Part shown: piece after piece, positions 12,249 through 27,051 of the stretch
Layout of the letters: the number at the start of each line of letters is the position of its first letter
How positions within the stretch are numbered: position 1 is the stretch's first letter
NCBI GenBank assembly: GCA_037893245.1
Contig: JBAIAA010001578.1
Span: 1 to 64,000 of the forward strand
Direction of reading: 5' to 3'
From: Crossaster papposus
Taxonomy: Eukaryota; Echinodermata; Asteroidea; Velatida; Solasteridae
DNA length: 64,000 nt
The notes under the pieces: generated by a model
The model's input: only the letters and a program-made list of their open reading frames with translations
Databases searched by the model: none
What the model was told of the DNA's origin: nothing
Position numbers and translations under genes: made by a program

Positions 12249-13797
12249 TATTTCTTATGCACACTTCTTTCCCTTTACATATTTCTTATGCACACTTCTT
12301 TCCCTTTACATATTTCTTATGCACACTTCTTTCCCTTTACATATTTCTTATGCACACTTCTTTCCCTTTACATATTTCTTATGCACACTTCTTTCCCTTT
12401 ACATATTTCTTATGCACACTTCTTTCCCTTTACATATTTCTTATGCACACTTCTTTCCCTTTACATATTTCTTATGCACACTTCTTTCCCTTTACATATT
12501 TCTTATGCACACTTCTTTCCCTTTACATATTTCTTATGCACACTTCTTTCCCTTTACATATTTCTTATGCACACTTCTTTCCCTTTACATATTTCTTATG
12601 CACACTTCTTTCCCTTTACATATTTCTTATGCACACTTCTTTCCCTTTACATATTTCTTATGCACACTTCTTTCCCTTTACATATTTCTTATGCACACTT
12701 CTTTCCCTTTACATATTTCTTATGCACACTTCTTTCCCTTTACATATTTCTTATGCACACTTCTTTCCCTTTACATATTTCTTATGCACACTTCTTTCCC
12801 TTTACATATTTCTTATGCACACTTCTTTCCCTTTACATATTTCTTATGCACACTTCTTTCCCTTTACATATTTCTTATGCACACTTCTTTCCCTTTACAT
12901 ATTTCTTATGCACACTTCTTTCCCTTTACATATTTCTTATGCACACTTCTTTCCCTTTACATATTTCTTATGCACACTTCTTTCCCTTTACATATTTCTT
13001 ATGCACACTTCTTTCCCTTTACATATTTCTTATGCACACTTCTTTCCCTTTACATATTTCTTATGCACACTTCTTTCCCTTTACATATTTCTTATGCACA
13101 CTTCTTTCCCTTTACATATTTCTTATGCACACTTCTTTCCCTTTACATATTTCTTATGCACACTTCTTTCCCTTTACATATTTCTTATGCACACTTCTTT
13201 CCCTTTACATATTTCTTATGCACACTTCTTTCCCTTTACATATTTCTTATGCACACTTCTTTCCCTTTACATATTTCTTATGCACACTTCTTTCCCTTTA
13301 CATATTTCTTATGCACACTTCTTTCCCTTTACATATTTCTTATGCACACTTCTTTCCCTTTACATATTTCTTATGCACACTTCTTTCCCTTTACATATTT
13401 CTTATGCACACTTCTTTCCCTTTACATATTTCTTATGCACACTTCTTTCCCTTTACATATTTCTTATGCACACTTCTTTCCCTTTATTATTTCTTATGCA
13501 CACTTCTTTCCCTTTACATATTTCGTATGCACACTTCTTTCCCTTTACATATTTCTTATGCACACTTCTTTCCCTTTACATATTTCTTATGCACACTTCT
13601 TTCCCTTTACATATTTCTTATGCACACTTCTTTCCCTTTATATATTTCTTATGCACACTTCTTTTCCTTTACATATTTCTTATGCACACTTCTTTCCCTT
13701 TACATATTTCTTATGCACACTTCTTTCCCTTTACATATTTCTTATGCACACTTCTTTCCCTTTACATATTTCTTATGCACACTTCTTTCCCTTTACA
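12249..13797. repeat. 50 A units, first 39 apparently identical
   Basis: Fifty A units without B. The first 39 show no variant by eye. Unit 40 carries the complex CA-to-T indel (TTTATTATTT at 13483-13492), which recurs ten more times downstream. Later variants are TTTCGTATG near 13522, TTTATATATTTC near 13640 and TTTTCCTTT near 13665. Confidence 0.92.
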
Positions 13798-15082
13798 TAT
13801 TTAACTCGAGGGCTTGTTCCCACATCATGTGTTTATTTCTTATGCACACTTCTTTCCCTTTACATATTTCTTATGCACACTTCTTTCCCTTTACATATTT
13901 CTTATGCACACTTCTTTCCCTTTACATATTTCTTATGCACACTTCTTTCCCTTTACATATTTCTTATGCACACTTCTTTCCCTTTACATATTTCTTATGC
14001 ACACTTCTTTCCCTTTACATATTTCTTATGCACACTTCTTTCCCTTTACATATTTCTTATGCACACTTCGTTCCCTTTACATATTTCTTATGTACACTTC
14101 TTTCCCTTTACATATTTCTTATGCACACTTCTTTCGCTTTACATATTTAACTCGAGGGCTTGTTCCCACATCATGTGTTTATTTCTTATGCACACTTCTT
14201 TCCCTTTACATATTTCTTATGCACACTTCTTTCCCTTTACATATTTCTTATGCACACTTCTTTCCCTTTACATATTTCTTATGCACACTTCTTTCCCATT
14301 ACATATTTCGTATGCACACTTCTTTCCCTTTACATATTTCTTATGCACACTTCTTTCCCTTTACATATGTATTATGCACACTTCTTTCCCTTTACATATT
14401 TCTTATGCACACTTCTTTCCCTTTACATATTTCTTATGCACACTTCTTTCCCTTTACATATTTCTTATGCACACTTCTTTCCCTTTACATATTTCTTATG
14501 CACACTTCTTTCCCTTTACATATTTCTTATGCACACTTCTTTCCCTTTACATATTTATTATGCACACTTCTTTCCCTTTACATATTTATTATGCACACTT
14601 CTTTTCCTTTACATATTTCTTATGCACACTTCTTTCCCTTTACATATTTCTTATGCACACTTCTTTCCCATTACATATTTCTTATGCACACTTCTTTCCC
14701 TTTATTATTTCTTATGCACACTTCTTTCCCTTTACATATTTCTTATGCACACTTCTTTCCCTTTACATATTTCTTATGCACACTTCTTTCCCTTTACATA
14801 TTTCTTATGCACACTTCTTTCCCTTTACATATTTCTTATGCACACTTCTTTCCCTTTACATATTTCTTATGCACACTTCTTTCCCTTTACATATTTCTTA
14901 TGCACACTTCTTTCCCTTTACATATTTCTTATGCACACTTCTTTCCCTTTACATATTTAACTCGAGGGCTTGTTCCCACATCATGTGTTTATTTCTTATG
15001 CACACTTCTTTCCCTTTACATATTTCTTATGCACACTTCTTTCCCTTTACATATTTCTTATGCACACTTCTTTCGCTTTACA
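13798..15082. repeat. B A10 B A25 B A3 block
   Basis: B units start at 13798, 14144 and 14954. The A10 part ends with CTTCGTTCCC near 14067, TTATGTACAC near 14090 and TTTCGCTTTAC near 14133. This set recurs before the B units at 23735, 27398, 29476 and 31900. The second interval has TTTCGTATG near 14309, TATGTATTATG near 14368 and the CA-to-T indel near 14705. The A3 part also ends with TTTCGCTTTAC. Confidence 0.92.
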
Positions 15083-16296
15083 TATTTAACTCGAGGGCTT
15101 GTTCCCACATCATGTGTTTATTTCTTATGCACACTTCTTTCCCTTTACATATTTCTTATGCACACTTCTTTCCCTTTACATATTTCTTATGCACACTTCT
15201 TTCCCTTTACATATTTCTTATGCACACTTCTTTCCCTTTACATATTTTTTATGCACACTTCTTTCCCTTTACATATTTCTTATGCACACTTCTTTCCCTT
15301 TACATATTTCTTATGCACACTTCTTTCCCTTCACATATTTCTTATGCACACTTCTTTCCCTTTACATATTTCTTATGCACACTTCTTTCCCTTTACATAT
15401 TTCTTATGCACACTTCTTTCCCTTTACATATTTCTTATGCACACTTCTTTCCCTTTACATATTTCTTATGCACACTTCTTTCCCTTTACATATTTCTTAT
15501 GCACACTTCTTTCCCTTTACATATTTCTTATGCACACTTCTTTCCCTTTACATATTTCTTATGCACACTTCTTTCCCTTTACATATTTCTTATGCACACT
15601 TCTTTCCCATTACATATTTCTTATGCACACTTCTTTCCCTTTACATATTTCTTATGCACACTTCTTTCCCTTTACATATTTCTTATGCACACTTCTTTCC
15701 CTTTACATATTTCTTATGCACACTTCTTTCCCTTTACATATTTCTTATGCACACTTCTTTCCCTTTACATATTTCTTATGCACACTTCTTTCCCTTTACA
15801 TATTTATTATGCACACTTCTTTCCCTTTACATATTTATTATGCACACTTCTTTCCCTTTACATATTTCTTATGCACACTTCTTTCCCTTTACATATTTCG
15901 TATGCACACTTCTTTCCCTTTACATATTTCTTATGCACACTTCTTTCCCTTTACATATTTCTTATGCACACTTCTTTCCCTTTACATATTTCTTATGCAC
16001 ACTTCTTTCCCTTTACATATTTCTTATGCACACTTCTTTCCTTTTACATATTTCTTATGCACACTTCTTTCCCTTTACATATTTCTTATGCACACTTCTT
16101 TCCCTTTACATATTTCTTATGCACACTTCTTTCCCTTTACATATTTCTTATGCACACTTCTTTCCCTTTACATATTTCTTATGCACACTTCTTTCCCTTT
16201 ACATATTTCTTATGCACACTTCTTTCCCTTTACATATTTCTTATGCACACTTCTTTCCCTTTACATATTTCTTATGCACACTTCTTTCCCTTTACA
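15083..16296. repeat. B + 38 A interval
   Basis: One B and 38 A units. Variants are TATTTTTTATG near 15248, CCCTTCACA near 15330, CCCATTACA near 15609, TTTATTATG near 15806 and 15837, TTTCGTATG near 15899 and CCTTTTACA near 16042. The pair of adjacent TTTATTATG units is also seen in the blocks near 21090-21122 and 25693-25725. Confidence 0.9.
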
Positions 16297-19200
16297 TATT
16301 TAACTCGAGGGCTTGTTCCCACATCATGTGTTTATTTCTTATGCACACTTCTTTCCCTTTACAAATTTCTTATGCACACTTCTTTCCCTTTACATATTTC
16401 TTATGCACACTTCTTTCCCTTTACATATTTCTTATGCACACTTCTTTCCCTTTACATATTTCTTATGCACACTTCTTTCCCTTTACATATTTCTTATGCA
16501 CACTTCTTTCCCTTACATATTTCTTATGCACACTTCTTTCCCTTTACATATTTCTTATGCACACTTCTTGCCCTTTACATATTTCTTATGCACACTTTTT
16601 TCCCTTTACATATTTCTTATGCACACTTCTTTCCCTTTACATATTTCTTATGCACACTTCTTTCCCTTTACATATTTCTTATGCACACTTCTTTCCCTTT
16701 ACATATTTCTTATGCACACTTCTTTCCCTTTACATATTTCTTATGCACACTTCTTTCCCTTTACATATTTCTTATGCACACTTCTTTCCCTTTACATATT
16801 TCTTATGCACACTTCTTTCCCTTTACATATTTCTTATGCACACTTCTTTCCCTTTACATATTTCTTATGCACACTTCTTTCCCTTTACATATTTCTTATG
16901 CACACTTCTTTCCCTTTACATATTTCTTATGCACACTTCTTTCCCTTTACATATTTCTTATGCACACTTCTTTCCATTTACATATTTCTTATGCACACTT
17001 CTTTCCCTTTACATATTTCTTATGCACACTTCTTTCCCTTTACATATTTCTTATGCACACTTCTTTCCCTTTACATATTTCTTATGCACACTTCTTTCCC
17101 TTTACATATTTCTTATGCACACTTCTTTCCCTTTACATATTTATTATGCACACTTCTTTCCCTTTACATATTTCTTATGCACACTTCTTTCCCTTTACAT
17201 ATTTCTTATGCACACTTCTTTCCCTTTACATATTTCTTATGCACACTTCTTTCCCTTTACATATTTCTTATGCACACTTCTTTCCCTTTACATATTTCTT
17301 ATGCACACTTCTTTCCCTTTACATATTTCTTATGCACACTTCTTTCCCTTTACATATTTCTTATGCACACTTCTTTCCCTTTACATATTTCTTATGCACA
17401 CTTCTTTCCCTTTACATATTTCTTATGCACACTTCTTTCCCTTTACATATTTCTTATGCACACTTCTTTCCCTTTACATATTTCTTATGCACACTTCTGT
17501 CCCTTTACATATTTCTTATGCACACTTCTTTCCCTTTACATATTTCTTATGCACACTTCTTTCCCTTTACATATTTCTTATGCACACTTCTTTCCCTTTA
17601 CATATTTCTTATGCACACTTCTTTCCCTTTACATATTTCTTATGCACACTTCTTTCCCTTTACATATTTCTTATGCACACTTCTTTCCCTTTACATATTT
17701 CGTATGCACACTTCTTTCCCTTTACATATTTCTTATGCACACTTCTTTCCCTTTACATATTTCTTATGCACACTTCTTTCCCTTTACATATTTCTTATGC
17801 ACACTTCTTTCCCTTTGCATATTTCTTATGCACACTTCTTTCCCTTTACATATTTCTTATGCACACTTCTTTCCCTTTACATATTTCTTATGCACACTTC
17901 TTTCCCTTTACGTATTTCTTATGCACACTTCTTTCCCTTTACATATTTCTTATGCACACTTCTTTCCCTTTACATATTTCTTATGCACACTTCTTTCCCT
18001 TTACATATTTCTTATGCACACTTCTTTCCCTTTACATATTTCTTATGCACACTTCTTTCCCTTTACATATTTCTTATGCACACTTCTTTCCCTTTACGTA
18101 TTTCTTATGCACACTTCTTTCCCTTTACATATTTCTTATGCACACTTCTTTCCCTTTACATATTTCTTATGCACACTTCTTTCCCTTTACATTTTTCTTA
18201 TGCACACTTCTTTCCCTTTACATATTTCTTATGCACACTTCTTTCCCTTTACATATTTCTTATGCACACTTCTTTCCCTTTACATATTTCTTATGCACAC
18301 TTCTTTCCCTTTATTATTTCTTATGCACACTTCTTTCCCTTTACATATTTCTTATGCACACTTCTTTCCCTTTACATATTTCTTATGCACACTTCTTTCC
18401 CTTTACATATTTCTTATGCACACTTCTTTCCCTTTACATATTTCTTATGCACACTTCTTTCCCTTTACATATTTCTTATGCACACTTCTTTCCCTTTACA
18501 TATTTCTTATGCACACTTCTTTTCCTTTACATATTTCTTATGCACACTTCTTTCCCTTTACCTATTTCTTATGCACACTTCTTTCCCTTTGCATATTTCT
18601 TATGCACACTTCTTTCCCTTTACATATTTCTTATGCACACTTCTTTCCCTTTACATATTTCTTATGCACACTTCTTTCCCTTTACGTATTTCTTATGCAC
18701 ACTTCTTTCCCTTTACATATTTCTTATGCACACTTCTTTCCCTTTACATATTTCTTATGCACACTTCTTTCCCTTTACATATTTCTTATGCACACTTCTT
18801 TCCCTTTACATATTTCTTATGCACACTTCTTTCCCTTTACATATTTCTTATGCACACTTCTTTCCCTTTACATATTTCGTATGCACACTTCTTTCCCTTT
18901 ACATATTTCTTATGCACACTTCTTTCCCTTTACATATTTCTTATGCACACTTCTTTCCCTTTACATATTTCTTATGCACACTTCTTTCCCTTTGCATATT
19001 TCTTATGCACACTTCTTTCCCTTTACATATTTCTTATGCACACTTCTTTCCCTTTACATATTTCTTATGCACACTTCTTTCCCTTTACGTATTTCTTATG
19101 CACACTTCTTTCCCTTTACATATTTCTTATGCACACTTCTTTCCCTTTACATATTTCTTATGCACACTTCTTTCCCTTTACATATTTCTTATGCACACTT

Positions 19201-19553
19201 CTTTCCCTTTACATATTTCTTATGCACACTTCTTTCCCTTTACATATTTCTTATGCACACTTCTTTCCCTTTATTATTTCTTATGCACACTTCTTTCCCT
19301 TTACATATTTCTTATGCACACTTCTTTCCCTTTACATATTTCTTATGCACACTTCTTTCCCTTTACATATTTCTTATGCACACTTCTTTCCCTTTACATA
19401 TTTCTTATGCACACTTCTTTCCCTTTACATATTTCTTATGCACACTTCTTTCCCTTTACATATTTCTTATGCACACTTCTTTCCCTTTACATATTTCTTA
19501 TGCACACTTCTTTCCCTTTACATATTTCTTATGCACACTTCTTTCCCTTTACA
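16297..19553. repeat. B + 104 A interval with three 1-bp deletions
   Basis: One B and 104 A units. The interval is 3 bp short of the multiple of 31, explained by CCCTTACATA near 16513 and two copies of the CA-to-T indel near 18314 and 19274. The two indels lie 960 bp apart (31 units less one base), so the segment holding them is itself duplicated. Repeated CTTTGCATA, CTTTACGTA and TTTCGTATG variants support internal duplication. Confidence 0.92.
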
Positions 19554-22356
19554 TATTTAACTCGAGGGCTTGTTCCCACACCATGTGTTTATTTCTTATG
19601 CACACTTCTTTCCCTTTGCATATTTCTTATGCACACTTCTTTCCCTTTACATAATTCTTATGCACACTTCTTTCGCTTTACATATTTAACTCGAGGGCTT
19701 GTTCCCACATCATGTGTTTATTTCTTATGCACACTTCTTTCCCTTTACATATTTCTTATGCACACTTCTTTCCCTTTACATATTTCTTATGCACACTCCT
19801 TTCCCTTTACATATTTCTTATGCACACTTCTTTCCCTTTACATATTTCTTATGCACACTTCTTTCCCTTTACATATTTCTTATGCACACTTCTTTCCCTT
19901 TACATATTTCTTATGCACACTTCTTTCCCTTTACATATTTCTTATGCACACTTCTTTCCCTTTACATATTTCTTATGCACACTTCTTTCCCTTTACATAT
20001 TTCTTATGCACACTTCTTTCCCTTTACATATTTCGTATGCACACTTCTTTCCCTTTACATATTTCGTATGCACACTTCTTTCCCTTTACATATTTCTTAT
20101 GCACACTTCTTTTCCTTTACATATTTCTTATGCACACTTCTTTCCCTTTACCTATTTCTTATGCACACTTCTTTCCCTTTGCATATTTCTTATGCACACT
20201 TCTTTCCCTTTACATATTTCTTATGCACACTTCTTTCCCTTTACATATTTCTTATGCACACTTCTTTCCCTTTACGTATTTCTTATGCACACTTCTTTCC
20301 CTTTACATATTTCTTATGCACACTTCTTTCCCTTTACATATTTCTTATGCACACTTCTTTCCCTTTACATTTTTCTTATGCACACTTCTTTCCCTTTACA
20401 TATTTCTTATGCACACTTCTTTCCCTTTACATATTTCTTATGCACACTTCTTTCCCTTTACATATTTCTTATGCACACTTCTTTCCCTTTATTATTTCTT
20501 ATGCACACTTCTTTCCCTTTACATATTTCTTATGCACACTTCTTTCCCTTTACATATTTCTTATGCACACTTCTTTCCCTTTACATATTTATTATGCACA
20601 CTTCTTTCCCTTTACATATTTCTTATGCACACTTCTTTCCCTTTACATATTTCTTATGCACACTTCTTTCCCTTTACATATTTCTTATGCACACTTATTT
20701 CCCTTTACATATTTCTTATGCACACTTCTTTCCCTTTACATATTTCTTATGCACACTTCTTTCCCTTTACATATTTCTTATGCACACTTCTTTCCCTTTA
20801 CATATTTAACTCGAGGGCTTGTTCCCACACCATGTGTTTATTTCTTATGCACACTTCTTTCCCTTTACATATTTCTTATGCACACTTCTTTCCCTTTACA
20901 TATTTCTTATGCACACTTCTTTCCCTTTACATATTTCTTATGCACACTTCTTTCCCTTTACATATTTCTTATGCACACTTCTTTCCCTTTACATATTTCT
21001 TATGCACACTTCTTTCCCTTTACATATTTCTTATGCACACTTCTTTCCCTTTACATATTTCTTATGCACACTTCTTTCCCTTTACATATTTATTATGCAC
21101 ACTTCTTTCCCTTTACATATTTATTATGCACACTTCTTTCCCTTTACATATTTCTTATGCACACTTCTTTCCCTTTACATATTTCTTATGCACACTTCTT
21201 TCCCTTTACATATTTCTTATGCACACTTCTTTCCCTTTACATATTTCTTATGCACACTTCTTTCCCTTTACATATTTCTTATGCACACTTCTTTCCCTTT
21301 ACATATTTCTTATGCACACTTCTTTCCCTTTACATATTTCTTATGCACACTTCTTTCCCTTTACATATTTCTTATGCACACTTCTTTCCCTTTACATATT
21401 TCTTATGCACACTTCTGTCCCTTTACATATTTCTTATGCACACTTCTTTCCCTTTACATATTTCTTATGCACACTTCTTTCCCTTTACATATTTCTTATG
21501 CACACTTCTTTCCCTTTACATATTTCTTATGCACACTTCTTTCCCTTTACATATTTCTTATGCACACTTCTTTCCCTTTACATATTTCTTATGCACACTT
21601 CTTTCCCTTTACATATTTCGTATGCACACTTCTTTCCCTTTACATATTTCTTATGCACACTTCTTTCCCTTTACATATTTCTTATGCACACTTCTTTCCC
21701 TTTACATATTTCTTATGCACACTTCTTTCCCTTTGCATATTTCTTATGCACACTTCTTTCCCTTTACATATTTCTTATGCACACTTCTTTCCCTTTACAT
21801 ATTTCTTATGCACACTTCTTTCCCTTTACGTATTTCTTATGCACACTTCTTTCCCTTTACATATTTCTTATGCACACTTCTTTCCCTTTACATATTTCTT
21901 ATGCACACTTCTTTCCCTTTACATATTTCTTATGCACACTTCTTTCCCTTTACATATTTCTTATGCACACTTCTTTCCCTTTACATATTTCTTATGCACA
22001 CTTCTTTCCCTTTACATATTTCTTATGCACACTTCTTTCCCTTTATTATTTCTTATGCACACTTCTTTCCCTTTACATATTTCTTATGCACACTTCTTTC
22101 CCTTTACATATTTCTTATGCACACTTCTTTCCCTTTACATATTTCTTATGCACACTTCTTTCCCTTTACATATTTCTTATGCACACTTCTTTCCCTTTAC
22201 ATATTTCTTATGCACACTTCTTTCCCTTTACATATTTCTTATGCACACTTCTTTCCCTTTACATATTTCTTATGCACACTTCTTTCCCTTTACATATTTC
22301 TTATGCACACTTCTTTCCCTTTACATATTTCTTATGCACACTTCTTTCCCTTTACA
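19554..22356. repeat. B A3 B A35 B A49 block with CACACCATG B variants
   Basis: B units start at 19554, 19683 and 20803. Those at 19554 and 20803 have CACACCATGTG in place of CACATCATGTG, which breaks one dyad arm. The A3 part has CTTTGCATA, TACATAATTC and TTTCGCTTTAC. This B A3 element and the following CACTCCTTTCC (near 19797) recur 2,803 bp later. CA-to-T indels lie near 20492 and 22046. Confidence 0.92.
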
Positions 22357-23388
22357 TATTTAACTCGAGGGCTTGTTCCCACACCATGTGTTTATTTCTT
22401 ATGCACACTTCTTTCCCTTTGCATATTTCTTATGCACACTTCTTTCCCTTTACATAATTCTTATGCACACTTCTTTCGCTTTACATATTTAACTCGAGGG
22501 CTTGTTCCCACATCATGTGTTTATTTCTTATGCACACTTCTTTCCCTTTACATATTTCTTATGCACACTTCTTTCCCTTTACATATTTCTTATGCACACT
22601 CCTTTCCCTTTACATATTTCTTATGCACACTTCTTTCCCTTTACATATTTTTTATGCACACTTCTTTCCCTTTACATATTTCTTATGCACACTTCTTTCC
22701 CTTTACATATTTCTTATGCACACTTCTTTCCCTTCACATATTTCTTATGCACACTTCTTTCCCTTTACATATTTCTTATGCACACTTCTTTCCCTTTACA
22801 TATTTCTTATGCACACTTCTTTCCCTTTACATATTTCTTATGCACACTTCTTTCCCTTTACATATTTCTTATGCACACTTCTTTCCCTTTACATATTTCT
22901 TATGCACACTTCTTTCCCTTTACATATTTCTTATGCACACTTCTTTCCCTTTACATATTTCTTATGCACACTTCTTTTCCTTTACATATTTCTTATGCAC
23001 ACTTCTTTCCCTTTACATATTTCTTATGCACACTTCTTTCCCTTTACATATTTCTTATGCACACTTCTTTCCCTTTATTATTTCTTATGCACACTTCTTT
23101 CCCTTTACATATTTCTTATGCACACTTCTTTCCCTTTACATATTTCTTATGCACACTTCTTTCCCTTTACATATTTCTTATGCACACTTCTTTCCCTTTA
23201 CATATTTCTTATGCACACTTCTTTCCCTTTATATATTTCTTATGCACACTTCTTTCCCTTTACATATTTCTTATGCACACTTCTTTCCCTTTACATATTT
23301 CTTATGCACACTTCTTTCCCTTTACATATTTCTTATGCACACTTCTTTCCCTTTACATATTTCTTATGCACACTTCTTTCCCTTTACA
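22357..23388. repeat. B A3 B A28 block, second copy of the CACACC element
   Basis: B units start at 22357 (CACACCATGTG) and 22486. The first ~240 bp match 19554-19800 at an offset of 2,803, including CTTTGCATA, TACATAATTC, TTTCGCTTTAC and the CACTCCTTTCC unit near 22600. The CA-to-T indel lies near 23078. Confidence 0.92.
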
Positions 23389-26300
23389 TATTTAACTCGA
23401 GGGCTTGTTCCCACATCATGTGTTTATTTCTTATGCACACTTCTTTCCCTTTACATATTTCTTATGCACACTTCTTTCCCTTTACATATTTCTTATGCAC
23501 ACTTCTTTCCCTTTACATATTTCTTATGCACACTTCTTTCCCTTTACATATTTCTTATGCACACTTCTTTCCCTTTACATATTTCTTATGCACACTTCTT
23601 TCCCTTTACATATTTCTTATGCACACTTCTTTCCCTTTACATATTTCTTATGCACACTTCGTTCCCTTTACATATTTCTTATGTACACTTCTTTCCCTTT
23701 ACATATTTCTTATGCACACTTCTTTCGCTTTACATATTTAACTCGAGGGCTTGTTCCCACATCATGTGTTTATTTCTTATGCACACTTCTTTCCCTTTAC
23801 ATATTTCTTATGCACACTTCTTTCCCTTTACATATTTCTTATGCACACTTCTTTCCCTTTACATATTTCTTATGCACACTTCTTTCCCTTTACATATTTC
23901 GTATGCACACTTCTTTCCCTTTACATATTTCTTATGCACACTTCTTTCCCTTTACATATGTATTATGCACACTTCTTTCCCTTTACATATTTCTTATGCA
24001 CACTTCTTTCCCTTTACATATTTCTTATGCACACTTCTTTCCCTTTACATATTTCTTATGCACACTTCTTTCCCTTTACATATTTCTTATGCACACTTCT
24101 TTCCCTTTACATATTTCTTATGCACACTTCTTTCCCTTTACATATTTATTATGCACACTTCTTTCCCTTTACATATTTATTATGCACACTTCTTTTCCTT
24201 TACATATTTCTTATGCACACTTCTTTCCCTTTACATATTTCTTATGCACACTTCTTTCCCTTTACATATTTCTTATGCACACTTCTTTCCCTTTATTATT
24301 TCTTATGCACACTTCTTTCCCTTTACATATTTCTTATGCAAACTTCTTTCCCTTTACATATTTCTTATGCACACTTCTTTCCCTTTACATATTTCTTATG
24401 CACACTTCTTTCCCTTTACATATTTCTTATGCACACTTCTTTCCCTTTACATATTTCTTATGCACACTTCTTTCCCTTTACATATTTCTTATGCACACTT
24501 CTTTCCCTTTACATATTTCTTATGCACACTTCTTTCCCTTTACATATTTCTTATGCACACTTCTTTCCCTTTACATATTTCTTATGCACACTTCTTTCCC
24601 TTTACATATTTCTTATGCACACTTCTTTCCCTTCACATATTTCTTATGCACACTTCTTTCCCTTTACATATTTCTTATGCACACTTCTTTCCCTTTACAT
24701 ATTTCTTATGCACACTTCTTTCCCTTTACATATTTCTTATGCACACTTCTTTCCCTTTACATATTTCTTATGCACACTTCTTTCCCTTTACATATTTCTT
24801 AGGCACACTTCTTTCCCTTTACATATTTCTTATGCACACTTCTTTCCCATTACATATTTCTTATGCACACTTCTTTCCCTTTACATATTTCTTATGCACA
24901 CTTCTTTCCCTTTACATATTTCTTATGCACACTTCTTTCCCTTTACATATTTCTTATGCACTTCTTTCCCTTTACATATTTCTTATGCACACTTCTTTCC
25001 CTTCACATATTTCTTATGCACACTTCTTTCCCTTTACATATTTCTTATGCACACTTCTTTCCCTTTACATATTTCTTATGCACACTTCTTTCCCTTTACA
25101 TATTTCTTATGCACACTTCTTTCCCTTTACATATTTCTTATGCACACTTCTTTCCCTTTACATATTTCTTATGCACACTTCTTTCCCATTACATATTTCT
25201 TATGCACACTTCTTTCCCTTTACATATTTCTTATGCACACTTCTTTCCCTTTACATATTTCTTATGCACACTTCTTTCCCTTTACATATTTCTTATGCAC
25301 ACTTCTTTCCCTTTACATATTTCTTATGCACACTTCTTTCCCTTTACATATTTCTTATGCACACTTCTTTCCCTTTACATATTTCTTATGCACACTTCTT
25401 TCCCTTTACATATTTCTTATGCACACTTCTTTCCCTTTACATATTTCTTATGCACACTTCTTTCCCTTTACATATTTCTTATGCACACTTATTTCCCTTT
25501 ACATATTTCTTATGCACACTTCTTTCCCTTTACATATTTCTTATGCACACTTCTTTCCCTTTACATATTTCTTATGCACACTTCTTTCCCTTTACATATT
25601 TCTGATGCACACTTCTTTCCCTTTACATATTTCTTATGCACACTTCTTTCCCTTTACATATTTCTTATGCACACTTCTTTCCCTTTACATATTTATTATG
25701 CACACTTCTTTCCCTTTACATATTTATTATGCACACTTCTTTCCCTTTACATATTTCTTATGCACACTTCTTTCCCTTTACATATTTCGTATGCACACTT
25801 CTTTCCCTTTACATATTTCTTATGCACACTTCTTTCCCTTTACATATTTCTTATGCACACTTCTTTCCCTTTACATATTTCTTATGCACACTTCTTTCCC
25901 TTTACATATTTCTTATGCACACTTCTTTCCTTTTACATATTTCTTATGCACACTTCTTTCCCTTTACATATTTCTTATGCACACTTCTTTCCCTTCACAT
26001 ATTTCTTATGCACACTTCTTTCCCTTTACATATTTCTTATGCACACTTCTTTCCCTTTACATATTTCTTATGCACACTTCTTTCCCTTTACATATTTCTT
26101 ATGCACACTTCTTTTCCTTTACATATTTCTTATGCACACTTCTTTCCCTTTACATATTTCTTATGCACACTTCTTTCCCTTTACATATTTCTTATGCACA
26201 CTTCTTTTCCTTTACATATTTCTTATGCACACTTCTTTCCCTTTACATATTTCTTATGCACACTTCTTTCCCTTTACATATTTCTTATGCACACTTCTTT

Positions 26301-27051
26301 CCCTTTACATATTTCTTATGCACACTTCTTTCCCTTTACATATTTCTTATGCACACTTCTTTCCCTTTACATATTTCTTATGCACACTTCTTTCCCTTTA
26401 CATTTTCTTATGCACACTTCTTTCCCTTTACATATTTCCTATGCACACTTCTTTCCCTTTACATATTTCTTATGCACACTTCTTACCCTTTACATATTTC
26501 TTATGCACACTTATTTCCCTTTACATATTTCTTATGCACACTTCTTTCCCTTTACATATTTCTTATGCACACTTCTTTCCCTTTACATATTTCTTATGCA
26601 CACTTCTTTCCCTTTACATATTTCTTATGCACACTTCTTTTCCTTTACATATTTCTTATGCACACTTCTTTCCCTTTACATATTTCTTATGCACACTTCT
26701 TTCCCTTTACATATTTCTTATGCACACTTCTTTCCCTTTATTATTTCTTATGCACACTTCTTTCCCTTTACATATTTCTTATGCACACTTCTTTCCCTTT
26801 ACATATTTCTTATGCACACTTCTTTCCCTTTACATATTTCTTATGCACACTTCTTTCCCTTTACATATTTCTTATGCACACTTCTTTCCCTTTATATATT
26901 TCTTATGCACACTTCTTTCCCTTTACATATTTCTTATGCACACTTCTTTCCCTTTACATATTTCTTATGCACACTTCTTTCCCTTTACATATTTCTTATG
27001 CACACTTCTTTCCCTTTACATATTTCTTATGCACACTTCTTTCCCTTTACA
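23389..27051. repeat. B A10 B A106 block
   Basis: B units start at 23389 and 23735. The A10 part repeats the 13798 block markers (CTTCGTTCCC near 23658, TGTACAC near 23682, TTTCGCTTTAC near 23724) at an offset of 9,591. The A106 run is 5 bp short: CA-to-T indels near 24296 and 26741, a 2-bp loss giving ATGCACTTC near 24960, and a 1-bp loss giving ACATTTTCTT near 26403 account for it. Confidence 0.92.

Noticed and set aside
6292-19560. Very long forward open reading frames, up to 4,422 codons, encoding a 31-residue repeat
   Set aside because: The A unit has no stop triplet in any forward frame, and 31 is 1 modulo 3, so all three frames stay open together and give the same cyclic peptide. Starts fall on TTG or ATG inside the repeat, and stops fall at B or at chance mutations. 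Indels shift frame freely with no sign of coding constraint.
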